Of a stretch of 64,000 nt of DNA, positions 44,902 through 55,433 are shown piece after piece. The DNA comes from Pristionchus mayeri. Its lineage: Eukaryota; Nematoda; Chromadorea; Rhabditida; Neodiplogasteridae. The notes beneath the pieces are model-generated. The model searched no databases. It was not told where the DNA came from and worked only from the letters and a program-made list of their open reading frames with translations. Numbering within the stretch: position 1 is the stretch's first letter; each line of letters begins with the position of its first letter. Location: the NCBI GenBank assembly GCA_036245805.1, contig BTRK01000006.1, positions 40,056,901-40,120,900 on the forward strand. The letters run 5' to 3'. Both the position numbers and the translations under genes were made by a program.

Positions 44902-46617
44902 ATGATGGAAATCACTATGATATGCATACTCGAGCATGCAAATATTTGTGAGACATTTACTTTCTTCATGTTTTTTCTCGATTTTCAAACAGATGAAATG
45001 ATTATAATCGCAACAGGCGCGGGAATCGTCCTCAATTCTCTGCTGCTCTATCTCATTCGTCGTTTCTCGCGAGTCGAATTGGGCATTTACAAGTTCCTTC
45101 TGGCTATCTTCGCTACTTACGATATTTTCCTCTGTATTATTCACGCAATCGCGAATCCGGTACTTGTCGCTGGTCTCTGAGAGGGGAACTAACCATTCTG
45201 CGTATACTGATGCCCGTACCTGCTTCGAACTTGTAATTTTGGCAAATATCATCATCGACTTAATTTTTCTGTGTTGTTAAGTTTTTTTTTCAGAAAATGA
45301 TTCGTGTCAATTACCTTTTCGCTCCTGGAGCAGACGCTTGGATAGGAAATGAAAATGCGGTAGTTGTGGCCCATGTTTGTTTTGCGATCAATAGAGATTT
45401 TGAGCAAATCACATGCTTCTATTACACTTGTCTCTCTGCCCCTTTCGCCATTCTGAACATTCACTTCCTCTATCGCTACTGGACTGTAAACAAGTTAGTG
45501 ATGGCTACTTAGAAATTCATTTTTCCCATTTCTTCAGTCCTGATCGGATTGAGTACTTCACTAGACCTGGTTTCATCATGCTATTGTCTACATATCCAGT
45601 CGGACAAGCTACAATGTGGTATGCTTTGCAAACACATGTTTAGTGTATTGGCTATATTTTTCATGTATTGTATCGGTATTTCGATCATTCCTAAGCCGAA
45701 CGATCCAAATCTGATGCTTATACGAGAGGCGTATTTCGAAATATACAACTACACCGTAACGGAGGGCTGGGTGTACGTGAACTATTGGGTGCGTTGAGAA
45801 TTCACCTTTCGTGCTATTTACTGTCTGGAGAATATTAATGCTTTCCAAAAAAGCTGAGTTACATGCGACTAATAATGTTCTATGTCGCAAATATGTGTTT
45901 AGACGCATTGTATGCAATACATTTAGAAAGACGATTGTACGCTGAACACATCTTCTCTGATGATAGTAATTCCATGTTTTCTTATAATGAGTGCTAGTTT
46001 CTCTGTTGCTGCATTCCTTGCTAAGGGAGCTTTCCAGGTATTACTAATTGAAAGAAATAATTTCAGAAAAACGATCAAAATTCCCATCGGTTGTTCGCTG
46101 ACATGACTATTTTCGCATTTAAGGGAATCGCTCGGTCACATGCTTTCTCGGAGACGCAGCGCGAATTCCAAAGGAAAATCCTTTTTGCAGTTTGCGTACA
46201 GGCAAGTTAGCTAGAGAATTCGTTATATAAATTACACAAATTTTTTTTTCAAAACCAATCTCTCCAAAATTTACGTACACTTATTTTCCGAGAAACTTTT
46301 CAGACTGTTGTCCCTCTGTTCTTCGTCTATCTCCCGTACACCTGCACCATATACTTCCCCTTCTTCGGTATTCCCGACCTTGGCGTATCAGTTGCCTTCC
46401 CTGTGCTAGTCTCATTCTTTCCTGCTTGGGATGCAGTCGTTATCACTTGTCTCATCAAAGATTACAGGTAGTAGATTACCAACTAAAGTTCAAGAAATTA
46501 GGATTCAGGTTGGGCCTGATGCAGGTTCTGGGATTGAAGAGCACCAAAGTTACTGTGATTGCCAATAATATGGAAGTGACCTCTGCCGCGTGGACTCGAG
46601 CGACAGGAGTCGAATGA
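44902..46617 (+). CDS. Str-class serpentine chemoreceptor
   Basis: The first exon holds TM1 and the Str hallmark YKFLLAIFATYDIFLCIIHA (IIATGAGIVLNSLLLYLI, then RRFSRVELGIYKF, to about 45160). The next exon (from 45296) includes FAILNIHFLYRYWTV, with the hFxYRY motif after TM3. NPDRIEYFTRPGFIMLLSTY follows, then LREAYFEIYNYTVTEGWVYV, TM5 IVIPCFLIMSASFSVAAFLA (about 45965), and AFSETQREFQRKILFAVCVQ (about 46138-46200). TM6/TM7 is TVVPLFFVYLPYTCTIYFPF to FPAWDAVVITCLIKDYR (46304-46467), matching the Str P..D....I..YR ending. A tail exon stops at 46615-46617. This is a G-protein-coupled chemoreceptor of sensory neurons by family. The start is uncertain: ATG at 44902 or an ATG within the exon near 44998 after a TTTCAAACAG acceptor. 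Confidence 0.78.
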
Positions 46618-46969
46618 TCGTCACTCAGAAGGGGATACTCAGCAACTTCCTCCGATCTCTCACTTTTCCTCCCGACAATTCTGGATATCCGATTTCCTTC
46701 TACACGCATCCTTGTTCAAACAAAGTCCTACTCGCACCACACCTTTATCGACCTCACCACTCCTCTTCCAACTTGCCAGCTGCACGAGAGTTTCATCTTG
46801 TTTGTATTGTTTCTCAAACTCGGGAACGCTGAGGAACACAGGAAGGCGAACGGTATGTTTGATTTCTGTTTTTTTTCCCTTCACTCAATACGTGTTTACC
46901 GTCTAACTTCGCCGACTGGCAAGAGTGTATTCCAAACCGCGGACAACTTTCCTCCCAGATACACTGAGA

Positions 46970-48216
46970 TGCACCCTTCGCTCTTTCTCGTTCTCCTTCC
47001 CGTCGTTTCTTCCTACGCGTCTCTAGATGACTACGTGAGATTGGGCAATAAATTGAAGCTCAAATTTCCTCCCGACATCGACCCTTTCAACAATGGTATT
47101 AGATATACTTTTCCATCCGAGAAATATCTTTTCAAGATAAGGGATACGAGCTATCAGTGGACGTCTTTATCGATAGTATCGTCCTCCAATATGTCGTAAG
47201 TCCCCCTTGCCAATCACTTGCCAATCACCAAATTTGTTTGTTTTGCAGTACGATGACCAGAAAGTTGCAGAATTCGAAGTAGTTCTATCCTACGTATGTT
47301 CCATTAATATTTAATCACCAACTTAGCATAGTGAATGTTGATTCGAATACTATCTCAATTTTACGCAATTTAGGAGTATAATATGCCCGGAATGGAGTGG
47401 GATCCATCAGAGTTCGGAGGACTTGAACAGACGGGTTCTCTCAACATCTGGTCGTCTGAGATGGAGCCGTGTAACTGCAGGTTATTATTTCTCCAATCGA
47501 TCAAATATTATTTTACTTCTATCTAGAATGCATTGGCGGCAACACTCCAAAGAGCCAATCTTCGTCAGTCATTTTCTGAATTATTACGACTAGAACATCT
47601 TATTGTTCAGTGCTTAGTAGGTATCTGATTGCATTCCACATTGTTTTTAGGCACGACACGATGGAAAGGCCGTATCTGCTCTCACATACTTCGTGAACAT
47701 CAGCCGTGATGTTAGTCTAGGCGATCAAGAGCTAAATTAATGATTGTTTTCAGGGCTCAGACTACATTGAGCAGGCGTTTCCCATCTGCTTGCAAATAAA
47801 ATCACTGTTCGACTACCCCCGTCACCTCAATATCCAAATAATGGAAGGTAAACTCCCGGCCGGAGTCCTTCTTCACCTCGATGTGAGCATGAACAAATGT
47901 TGATTAAGCATAAGTTCATCTCAGAGCCAGGAGCGCGTTCAAAGCAGAATGCGGGGTTGGAAAATGAGTGATAATATCTCGTTCACCCATGAAGATGAGG
48001 AGCAATTCAACCTCAACGTGCAAAAGGTTTGAAGTTGCGTTTGAAGGTGATCTCATTATTGCTTTGACGCAGGCCAATGCCATAGTTCATGCAAGCAAGC
48101 AATGGATGTTCATCTCAAAGACCCATTATCAAATTGCTTACCTTCTGTTAATCGTTGGATCGTATGCACTGTTCTCGACTATTATTCACATCTTCTCAAC
48201 TTCATTGTGCCCTTAG
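46970..48216 (+). CDS. Type I membrane protein, divergent receptor-like ectodomain
   Basis: The ATG at 46970 begins a signal peptide (MHPSLFLVLLPVVSSYA), then LDDYVRLGNKLKLKFPPDID and PFNN. With an intron at about 47096-47141 the frame continues KGYELSVDVFIDSIVLQYV and, after another intron, YDDQKVAEFEVVLSY. Next are EYNMPGMEWDPSEFGGLEQT with LNIWSSEMEPCNC, ARHDGKAVSALTYFVNISRD, YIEQAFPICLQIKSLFDYPR and VQSRMRGWKMSDNISFTHED. The final exon (about 48072-48216) encodes one membrane helix (QIAYLLLIVGSYALFSTIIH) and ends SLCP. The pattern of a VDVFIDSI strand, then W-D-P, then IWSSE loosely recalls the start of Cys-loop channel ectodomains, but only one helix is present and the Cys-loop is not evident. 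I would call it unassigned. Its promoter and signal exon are duplicated at 49500-49909. Confidence 0.6.
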
Positions 48217-48559
48217 ACTAGGCAATACAACACGAATGAATTGCATGGTATTACCTCTCATAATACAGTTTCTTATGATAAACCGATGCGGACGAGCAAT
48301 AAACTGAAGATTTCTCAAAATTTTCTTTCACACCACTCTATAATTTTGTATTTGTAGTGTGTTTCAATTCCACGTCGACTGATTCTGGTAATCGATGTTT
48401 CCAATAATATATCAACGCAATAGATAATTTTGGGAACGATTCGTAAACTTTTATTCTCACGCTCCTCGTCCCCATCGAACTTCGTTGTCTTCTGGCAGCT
48501 GGAGCTGCCCATAATCTCTCTACTTTTTGTATCGCCTCGAAAAAAATCTAGCACTGAAT

Positions 48560-49045
48560 AATGCTGCGACTTATCGTACATGTCAGCGAAATCAGAACGG
48601 TCACCGAGCGGCACCGACAAATTTTCGATTTCTGGCTCTCTGCGAATACGCAAATTTTAAAAGTCGTGATTGTGTTCATATTTTTTATCATGGTCGATTT
48701 GCCGGAATCGACCCGGACATGCTCGGTTAATTATGGCTAGAAATCGATAAATAAAATACACAACATTTTGGTGCGATTACGGTATTTTGGAAAGCTCACC
48801 AACCTTGGTGAGCTTTCCAAAATACCGTAATCGCACCATAATTGATTGCTTTTGATTAATCGATTTATAGCCATAATTTACCGGGCATGTCCGGGTCGAT
48901 TACGGCAAATCGACCTTGATAAAAAAATATGAGCACAATCACGACTTTTAAAATTGCGTATTCACAGAGAGCCAGATATCGAAAATTTATCGGTGCCTCT
49001 CGGTGGTGGTTCTGATTTCGCTGACATGTACGATACGCCGACAGG
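48560..49045. repeat. Foldback element with perfect central hairpin
   Basis: Arms at about 48560-48770 and 48840-49045 mirror each other (CGTACATGTCAGCGAAATCA..ATTTTAAAAGTCGTGATTGT..TCGACCCGGACATG). The centre (48771-48838) is an uninterrupted palindrome of 34-base half-sites starting GGTGCGATTACGGTATTTTG. Confidence 0.85.
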
Positions 49046-49499
49046 ATCAGCCGGATTGTGGGGATCGGCAGACAGGAATGCGCCCACTCACGCTCTTCCC
49101 CAAGAACTATGGACAATGGATTTTTCTTCCATCGTGTTCTCTTCCCGTGAGAACTCGAACACAAATTATCGATGCTTACTTACTGAACTGTCCCTCTATT
49201 CTGGCGTAGGCTATAAGAAGCTGTGTACATTCGGTGGAAACCCTCGATAGATGCGAGGGGAGGGGGGCAAGAGCGGGGAATGAGATAAGATCAGGATGAG
49301 AATAGCGAGAGCGAGAGGGCGAGAGCGAGACTACAAGAGTATTATACTCTTGATACTGTCACTCTATTCCGGGCGTACGCTAATAGGAGCTCTTTACTGC
49401 TTCGGTATGAAACCCCGTGCCCTACCAGCCAATGGCAAGGGCTTCTTAGCTGCCCGAACCTCATATAAGCGAGAATGAGCGACTTACATACAATTTAGG
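49046..49499. other. Intergenic; nothing recognised
   Basis: Small open frames occur, but none has splice support or resemblance. A GAGAGCGAGA-rich stretch lies near 49300-49330. Confidence 0.35.
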
Positions 49500-49909
49500 A
49501 GCGGCCTTTTTCACCGATCTCTCACTTCTTCCTCTCGTAAATTCTGGCTATCAGGCTTCCTCCTACACGCATCCTTGTTCAAACAACGTCCTACCACTAC
49601 CAAGCCATTATAGAGTTCTGCCACATCTAACTCAACTCAGCTAAACGGGTGTGTCTTTACTGCTTTCTTTTTCATACTCTGGAAAGCTGAGGGATACAGG
49701 AACGTGAACGGTTTGTTTGACTTCTGATATTTTCCTTCTCACTCAACACATGGTTGCCATCTCTCACAGCCAACTGTGAGGAAGAGTGCATTGCAGAAAT
49801 TGAGAGAATTCACTCTTCGAAGATGCGGTCATGTGCCCTCTTCATTCTCACGCTCTTTGTCTCAGTCTGCGCATATGAAAACGCATCGAAAACAGATGCG
49901 AACGAGTAA
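49500..49909 (+). pseudogene. Duplicate of the 46.6-47.0 kb promoter and signal-peptide exon
   Basis: The stretch shares GATCTCTCACTT, TACACGCATCCTTGTTCAAA, GAACGGTnTGTTTGA and CACTCAA-type blocks in the same order with the DNA before the type I membrane protein gene (46650-46970). At the equivalent place an ATG (49823) opens MRSCALFILTLFVSVCAYEN and ASKTDANE, a good signal peptide, with a stop at 49907-49909. The encoded peptide has only 28 residues and the later exons of the parent gene are absent. It may be a non-functional duplicate or a newborn tiny secreted peptide. Confidence 0.5.
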
Positions 49910-50142
49910 TAATCGGATGATTTTTCGCATTTTTCGATCTCTCTTATCTTATATTGGAAGTCTATTTTACATTTCCATGTCTACTGTTGCTCGTCGGGAA
50001 TCGACTCTATTGTCAATAATATATCGTTATAATTTTTATTCGTAGCCGCATAAATATGAGCAACAACGGAAAATGAAATAAATAATCGAAAGGAACGGTT
50101 GACATTCTGAATCATCTCGCTTGCATGAAATCTTGAAAAAAA

Positions 50143-51141
50143 TCAATCAAATATTCTCGTATTTAACGTCTTTCGCCTTATTTTTCCTGCAATTACGATT
50201 AAAATGTGCAACATTGCCAATTGATATTTGGCCCAACACCTATGTTTCCCGAGCAATGCGGGTGGCGTGAAATTTTTAAAAAAATTCTCACCTTCTCTAA
50301 ACATGAGACGGCGCATCATGAAATTTCCGTCTAGCATTTCCATCATATCGTGCTCGAAGCCATCTAAAAGTCGTCTTTTTACGTAAAATCTTCAATGGTT
50401 AATATCCGTCACATACGCATCTGTCATATCAAAATATTATTGACAGTAAAACGTTGACTCGCCAGCATCAGTGAGTGCGAATGCCGACGCTGTTATGAGG
50501 GCTTCCTTGGCCGAGATCTGCTTCATAAGCTTCTTCATGCTCTTGCTGCAAATATTCACTCAGCACGTTACTTCGACTAGACGGATAATGTAAGCCAGCA
50601 ACACGAAGTCAGCGAGAAAACTTTTCCTTTCGCATGCCATTTACTGTTTTGACATGACTGAAGGTACAAGTTTTGATGAAGCGTTCGCGATTAGAAATGT
50701 GTGCCTGTCACTATTCATTTTCTAACCTGTATGAAAGCAAAAATTCGAAATGATGAGCTATGTCTCAAGTTCTCTCTTTGCTCGAAATTTGATTCCAAGA
50801 AGTGGCAGGATTTACCCTATTCTCACTCACCCCATTGCATCAGTCATGACGTCTACATCGCGCATCTCCACCTTGTCAGCGGTAACTTCGACGAGCAGTT
50901 TGGTAGCCCATCCATACCACGCATCCATCTCGAGCATGCAAGTGTGACCGGATAGGAACGGTCGCAGCTGGAGAGCATGAATATGATTCTAATAGAAAAG
51001 CTACAAAAAATAAATAGTTTGAAGTAATAAATAGTCTCAATATTCTAGATTCCAAAGAGAGAGTGTGAGAGAGAGAGGCGCACACCTGGATATTCTGCAA
51101 TTTCTGCCTTGGGTGAATCAACTCTCGCAGGACAACGCACT
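50143..51141 (-). CDS. Unrecognised minus-strand exons, block B
   Basis: Three exons join in phase. CVVLRELIHPRQKLQNIQ (about 51088-51141, after a TCATTTCAG acceptor) is followed by NHIHALQLRPFLSGHTCMLE with MDAWYGWATKLLVEVTADKV (about 50836-50990) and KSMKKLMKQISAKEALITAS with AFALTDAGESTFYCQ, stopping near 50441. A further exon-like piece, LLDGFEHDMMEMLDGNFMM with RRLMFREG (about 50297-50380), has a good GTGAG donor. It may belong to an alternative or continued form ending at 50143. The product looks soluble and helical. I do not recognise it. It may be the 3' part of the gene in block A upstream, but I could not establish the junction. Confidence 0.5.
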
Positions 51142-51230
51142 GAAATGAGAGATAGTCTTCGATGAGAAGCTAAATTTCTTCATCAAATGCACCAACGGAA
51201 CACGACAGTATCACCCTTTTCGTTAGGCAA

Positions 51231-53859
51231 CAATCACATTTCCGTTAACCACTCTGCCTTTGGTTTTATTGTATAGGTTCAGATGAACGGTGTTCTCACC
51301 ATCTAAGTAAAGTACCCCACTGATGGAACTGTAATTTGACGAACATTGCTTCGGTTTACGTCCATGTTCTTCTGCCATGTCATCGTCTCGTTGTCTTGCC
51401 AGTCGAAGTCTGCAAGTAAGGTACGCTGAGCGACATCACGGTCTCCTCATGCTATACACATTCTCTGGACCGATGGAGTGATGAGGCAGTGAGGAGAGAA
51501 TCGCCCGAATTTGGTACTGTATAGATCTCCACTTCCAAATAGATCTCCTTTCCTGTTGCGTGTCTCATCTAAGAACGACCTCTCATCACTTTTCATTACA
51601 GAGGTGATGGTAAAGTGAGAAAGTCCCTCCTCATTTACCAAACACCCTCACTTTACTGTGACCCCCATCTTGTATCGCGGTATACTAAAATATTGTCTAG
51701 GACAAAGATATGCTACTCTTGTCTCCATTTAAATGCTGATAGAGCCAAATAAGTGTTTCAATGAGAAAAATGAACTCTTCGTACCTTTGCATTTGAATGT
51801 CGTCGGGGGGAAATATCTCTGGATTTCATCTCGACAAATCGGATGAACTCGAGGGTGGGTCTATTCCTCTGCAGGGTCATGTACGCGTCAATGTTAGCCT
51901 TCATCCCCTTGGAAACCTGCGATATATGTATTTTGAGTGTAATGTTAGATCACCGTGTTTTTTCGTGCATTGGTTGATTTCCGTTCTGTTCAAGTGATCA
52001 GAGAGGTCGAATAAAATAATAAAATAGTTGAACTCGCCAGTCTTAGTTTGAGAAGGCGAGCCACATCGTCGTCTTCCAAGTCTCCGTCGTACTCTTCGTC
52101 TCCATAGTTATCTTCTAAATCGTCGTCATCTTCGATGTCGTTGTTCTCCTCGTCGTTGTGCTTCATTCTGGCGTAATCAGCGATCTGCTCAAAAAGATCG
52201 AAGGGCAGTTGGTCCCATCTGTGGATACTGTATTTCCGAAACATAAGTTGACCGAAATTGCACAATTAGATGTTACTCACCCGACATGTGACGATTGAGG
52301 CGATTCATTCGGTAAATCGCCCCGTTCACTAGAGGATTGCCTAGTGGGTGATTCATCCTGCTTGGCCCATTTCCCCTTAGATGCTGCTGCAGTTGACTGA
52401 AGAAAATATAATTTATGGATAATCAGTATCAGAATTTAGTTAATCGGTATTTAAAAATTGTCCCCTGAGCTTCAATCAAACTTTGCGCATGTATTTTTTC
52501 AGCTAAATAAGAATTTCAACTATTCAAGTTATGGCTTTCAAATATCGTTCCAAGACATATTCAACTGCTCTACTGCCCATGTCCATGTTTGCCTTTTATT
52601 CCTCCTTTAATCACCTTCGTTGGTATCAGTTAGTTAGTCAATATGGCTCTCAATCCAAACAATATCGTACGTGATGGAAATTTAGGAACGTATACCTAGA
52701 GACCGCAGGCTCCGCCCACTTAGGAGAAGAAAGAGGCGCGTCGAAATCTGGTTCTTGAAATGACGCCGCGAATACTTATCCAAAAAATATGGAAAAAATA
52801 TTTTTGGGTACGTCTGACTAGTGTCTATAAACGACAGGATGCCCGTCATCTAATCAGAAATATCTAAAAAAGACCGATTTAGGGTTCATGATAGGGGAAT
52901 GAAAAGGTTCCGACGACATTTCTTAACACGGGCATGGTTCGATGGATAGTTCCTGGTTTTAGGAGTCGATTGACACCGAGAACGTATTTTTTGGATTTTT
53001 TCCGATTAATCATTTCATTTCAAAGGTTCAAGAGCGTGCGCTAATGGAACTGCAAAGGGGGCGGTGCTTGCTCCCTACTTGCTCGCTTATCTCTCACCCG
53101 GCGTGTGCAGAGAGCGCGCGCTCTTGAGGACCTCTGCCTTTCCTCTCATCTTCGAGCAAGCTCGACGCGAAGCTATGCTCAAACTTTTGGAGAAACCAGG
53201 CAGAGCGGGCTCCGCCCACTTCGCTCTCGTTCCGATTTCGACTCCCTTTCCGTTGTGACTCCTTCGAGGTGTTTTTTGGCTATAACTCGAGTCAACGATA
53301 CGATATCTCCAAACGAAAAAGTATGGCCTGATTTAGCCCCAAAGGGATACATTAGACCCACAAATGACCATGCCAAAGCAATTCGGTCACCCTCCTTGCG
53401 GTCTCTACGTATACCGTGCAATTTCCAAAAATATCACGTTTCGTGGATTATGTTGAATTTTCATTTTAACGACTTTTGCTTTTTTACACGGAAATATGGC
53501 TAGAAATGCAATAAATGCTCGTGAAAAAAACCATGAAATATTGACGAAATAGTGCTAAAACCCGGTTATGGCTATTTCGTCAGTATTGCATAATTTTCGC
53601 GAGCTTTTATTGCATTTCTAGCCATATTTCCATGTAAAAACCCATCCGTTTTATGAAAACGCATATGAAAAAAAGAATGCAAAAAGCAAAAGTCGTAAAA
53701 ATAAAAATTCACCATAATCCACGAAACATGATATTTTTGGAAATTGCACGATATACGTTCCTAAATTTCCATCACGTACGATAATGACACCGTTTAAAGT
53801 GATTGTTTCATCCTAGGAGATGTAAAATGAAGTTGAAATAGGCGCACCTTTCGTTTCAT
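51231..53859 (-). CDS. Unrecognised acidic protein gene, block A
   Basis: A possible start is ATG at 53857-53859 (MKRK, donor GTGCGC). It splices across a 1.4 kb intron, which holds the nested repeat at 52665-53785, to STAAASKGKWAKQDESPTRQ (about 52281-52397). The next exon (about 52040-52230) encodes WDQLPFDLFEQIADYARMKH, which slightly resembles an F-box start, then a long Asp/Glu run (EENNDIEDDDDLEDNYGDEE) and DDVARLLKLRL. A third exon (about 51789-51922) encodes KGMKANIDAYMTLQRNRPTL and FIRFVEMKSRDISPRRHSNA. Near 51235-51425 both DFDWQDNETMTWQKNMDVNR and, in another frame, GVLYLDGENTVHLNLYNKTK are open, so one or the other is coding. The donor after KLRL is not a clear GT. Function unknown; an intracellular, probably nuclear acidic protein is an inference only. 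Confidence 0.48.
52665..53785. repeat. Nested inverted-repeat element in intron
   Basis: The outer ends ATCGTACGTGATGGAAATTT (52665) and the reverse complement ending near 53785 are inverted repeats of about 35 bases. Inside, 53409-53567 and 53575-53775 form a second foldback (ATGGCTAGAAATGCAATAAA, GCAATTTCCAAAAATATCA). The piece next to the left end (TATACctAGAGACCGCAGG) is mirrored at 53393 (CTTGCGGTCTCTACGTATAC). The 700 bp between, with CTCCGCCCACTT twice, looks like an insertion that split the left arm. Confidence 0.75.
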
Positions 53860-55433
53860 TGTCAGCACAGCTGGTATGATCCCGCTTTGCGATAGAATCG
53901 TGAGATATGCCTTTCTAAAATTAAATCGAGTCGGTATAACCCAGGAATGACCATTGTACGTATTACAGTACATGCATGCTATATACTTTGCACGTATGCG
54001 GCCTGTTGAGGCGGATTATAAAATAGATGTTTTTTTCGTGCTCGAAAATTACTCGTGTTGCCATAGAAACCATGCGCGGTCCACCGCGGAGAAATGGGCA
54101 AACACTCTGATGGTTATCATGTACTTTAATGGTTGCGAATACGAGTCTATAACTAAAATTAAAAGATTTATGAATGAAAAAAACAGAAGAACTTGATAAA
54201 TCCACTATACTCGAGGTAAATATTATTTATTCAAATTTACGAGCGCATTTTCATAAGCTAATTACGGTGCGTCCAATTGGAGCGCACTCTTCATTTACAA
54301 TTACAATTTTTAATCCATGACTATTGACTCTTGTTACTTTGATAGGTGATATCATGGAACTGTTTCTTCCTATTATTCGTCGTTCTTTAACTTGCATGTT
54401 GAAACTTCAATCAATAGTTTCTTGCGGTTGCATCCACTGGGACAGCCGAGAATTCCACCGCGACAAGGGTGTGTCATGAATGACGAGCTACGGAAATGTG
54501 AATATTAACGTTGAAATTACTTTGAGATTGGATCGGGGAGACGTGCGAAATCGAGGCTCATCGCCCGGATAAGGTTGCAATAGGGGATACTCCGCGATTC
54601 TTGTCACGACATGGGGTCTTATCTTCACTTCTCTCTTCACCAATATATCAAGCAGTTCAAGTGTATACAACTTCTTCATGCAGATTCTTCATCGCCGATC
54701 CTCTGCAAGGATTTCAATGCTGATGCCCTCCATCTAGTCTGAGTTGCGATTAAGAAGAAGATGAGGCGAATCAAGTTGAACGAATCAAGTTCAAGAACGA
54801 CCTAGTCTCTTTCCTCTCCGAGTCCTGTGAAAACAAAAGCGGAATGGTTCCTGATGAACTAAGAGATTGCCTGTTATTGATAAAAAGATTATAACTGAAA
54901 TATCACATCAATTTAGAACATTGGTTGTGTCGTCTCAATCATATCACCCGTCTCTGGAATAAGGAAATACCTTGGAACTGGAGATGCAAAAATAATAAAA
55001 GCAGGCCAGTGAAAACAAAGGATTCTTTTCCTAAGCCGGATATCGCTAAGAACTGCGTCAGCGAGGAAATGAGGGCGGGGACGAGAGAGAACGAGCGACT
55101 TCTCATTAGCCCATGCATGGGAGTGGCTATGACAGGAGCTCTCGCTCATTCCTTCCATAATACGCTCTTCTCACGCTCTTTTCCTTCTCATCACTCATTC
55201 TCGTTAGAACATCCCTCAATATTAGCTTCATGAAAGCAGCCAATACCATTAGTGCACGAACACTCTTTCTTAGTCCCATCCGTAAACAGGATAATCGGTC
55301 TTTGTTTTTCGCTTCTGTGAATTGTAATTCTGCCCCCGTGGGAATAGTAACCGAGTAGGAGTATTCATTTGACTTTTCCCCTTTGTCGTTTCCTCCTCCT
55401 TTCTTTTCGGTGAATGTAGCTACTATTTCAGGC
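53860..55433. other. Intergenic, no supported gene
   Basis: Overlapping 80-codon frames occur on both strands at 53954-54205 and longer ones at 54913-55468, with no resemblance or splice support. Promoter sequence for the following receptor is expected at the right end. Confidence 0.4.

Noticed and set aside
53954..54205. 80-codon frames on both strands at the same place
   Set aside because: Neither has splice sites, a signal peptide or resemblance; an antisense coincidence.
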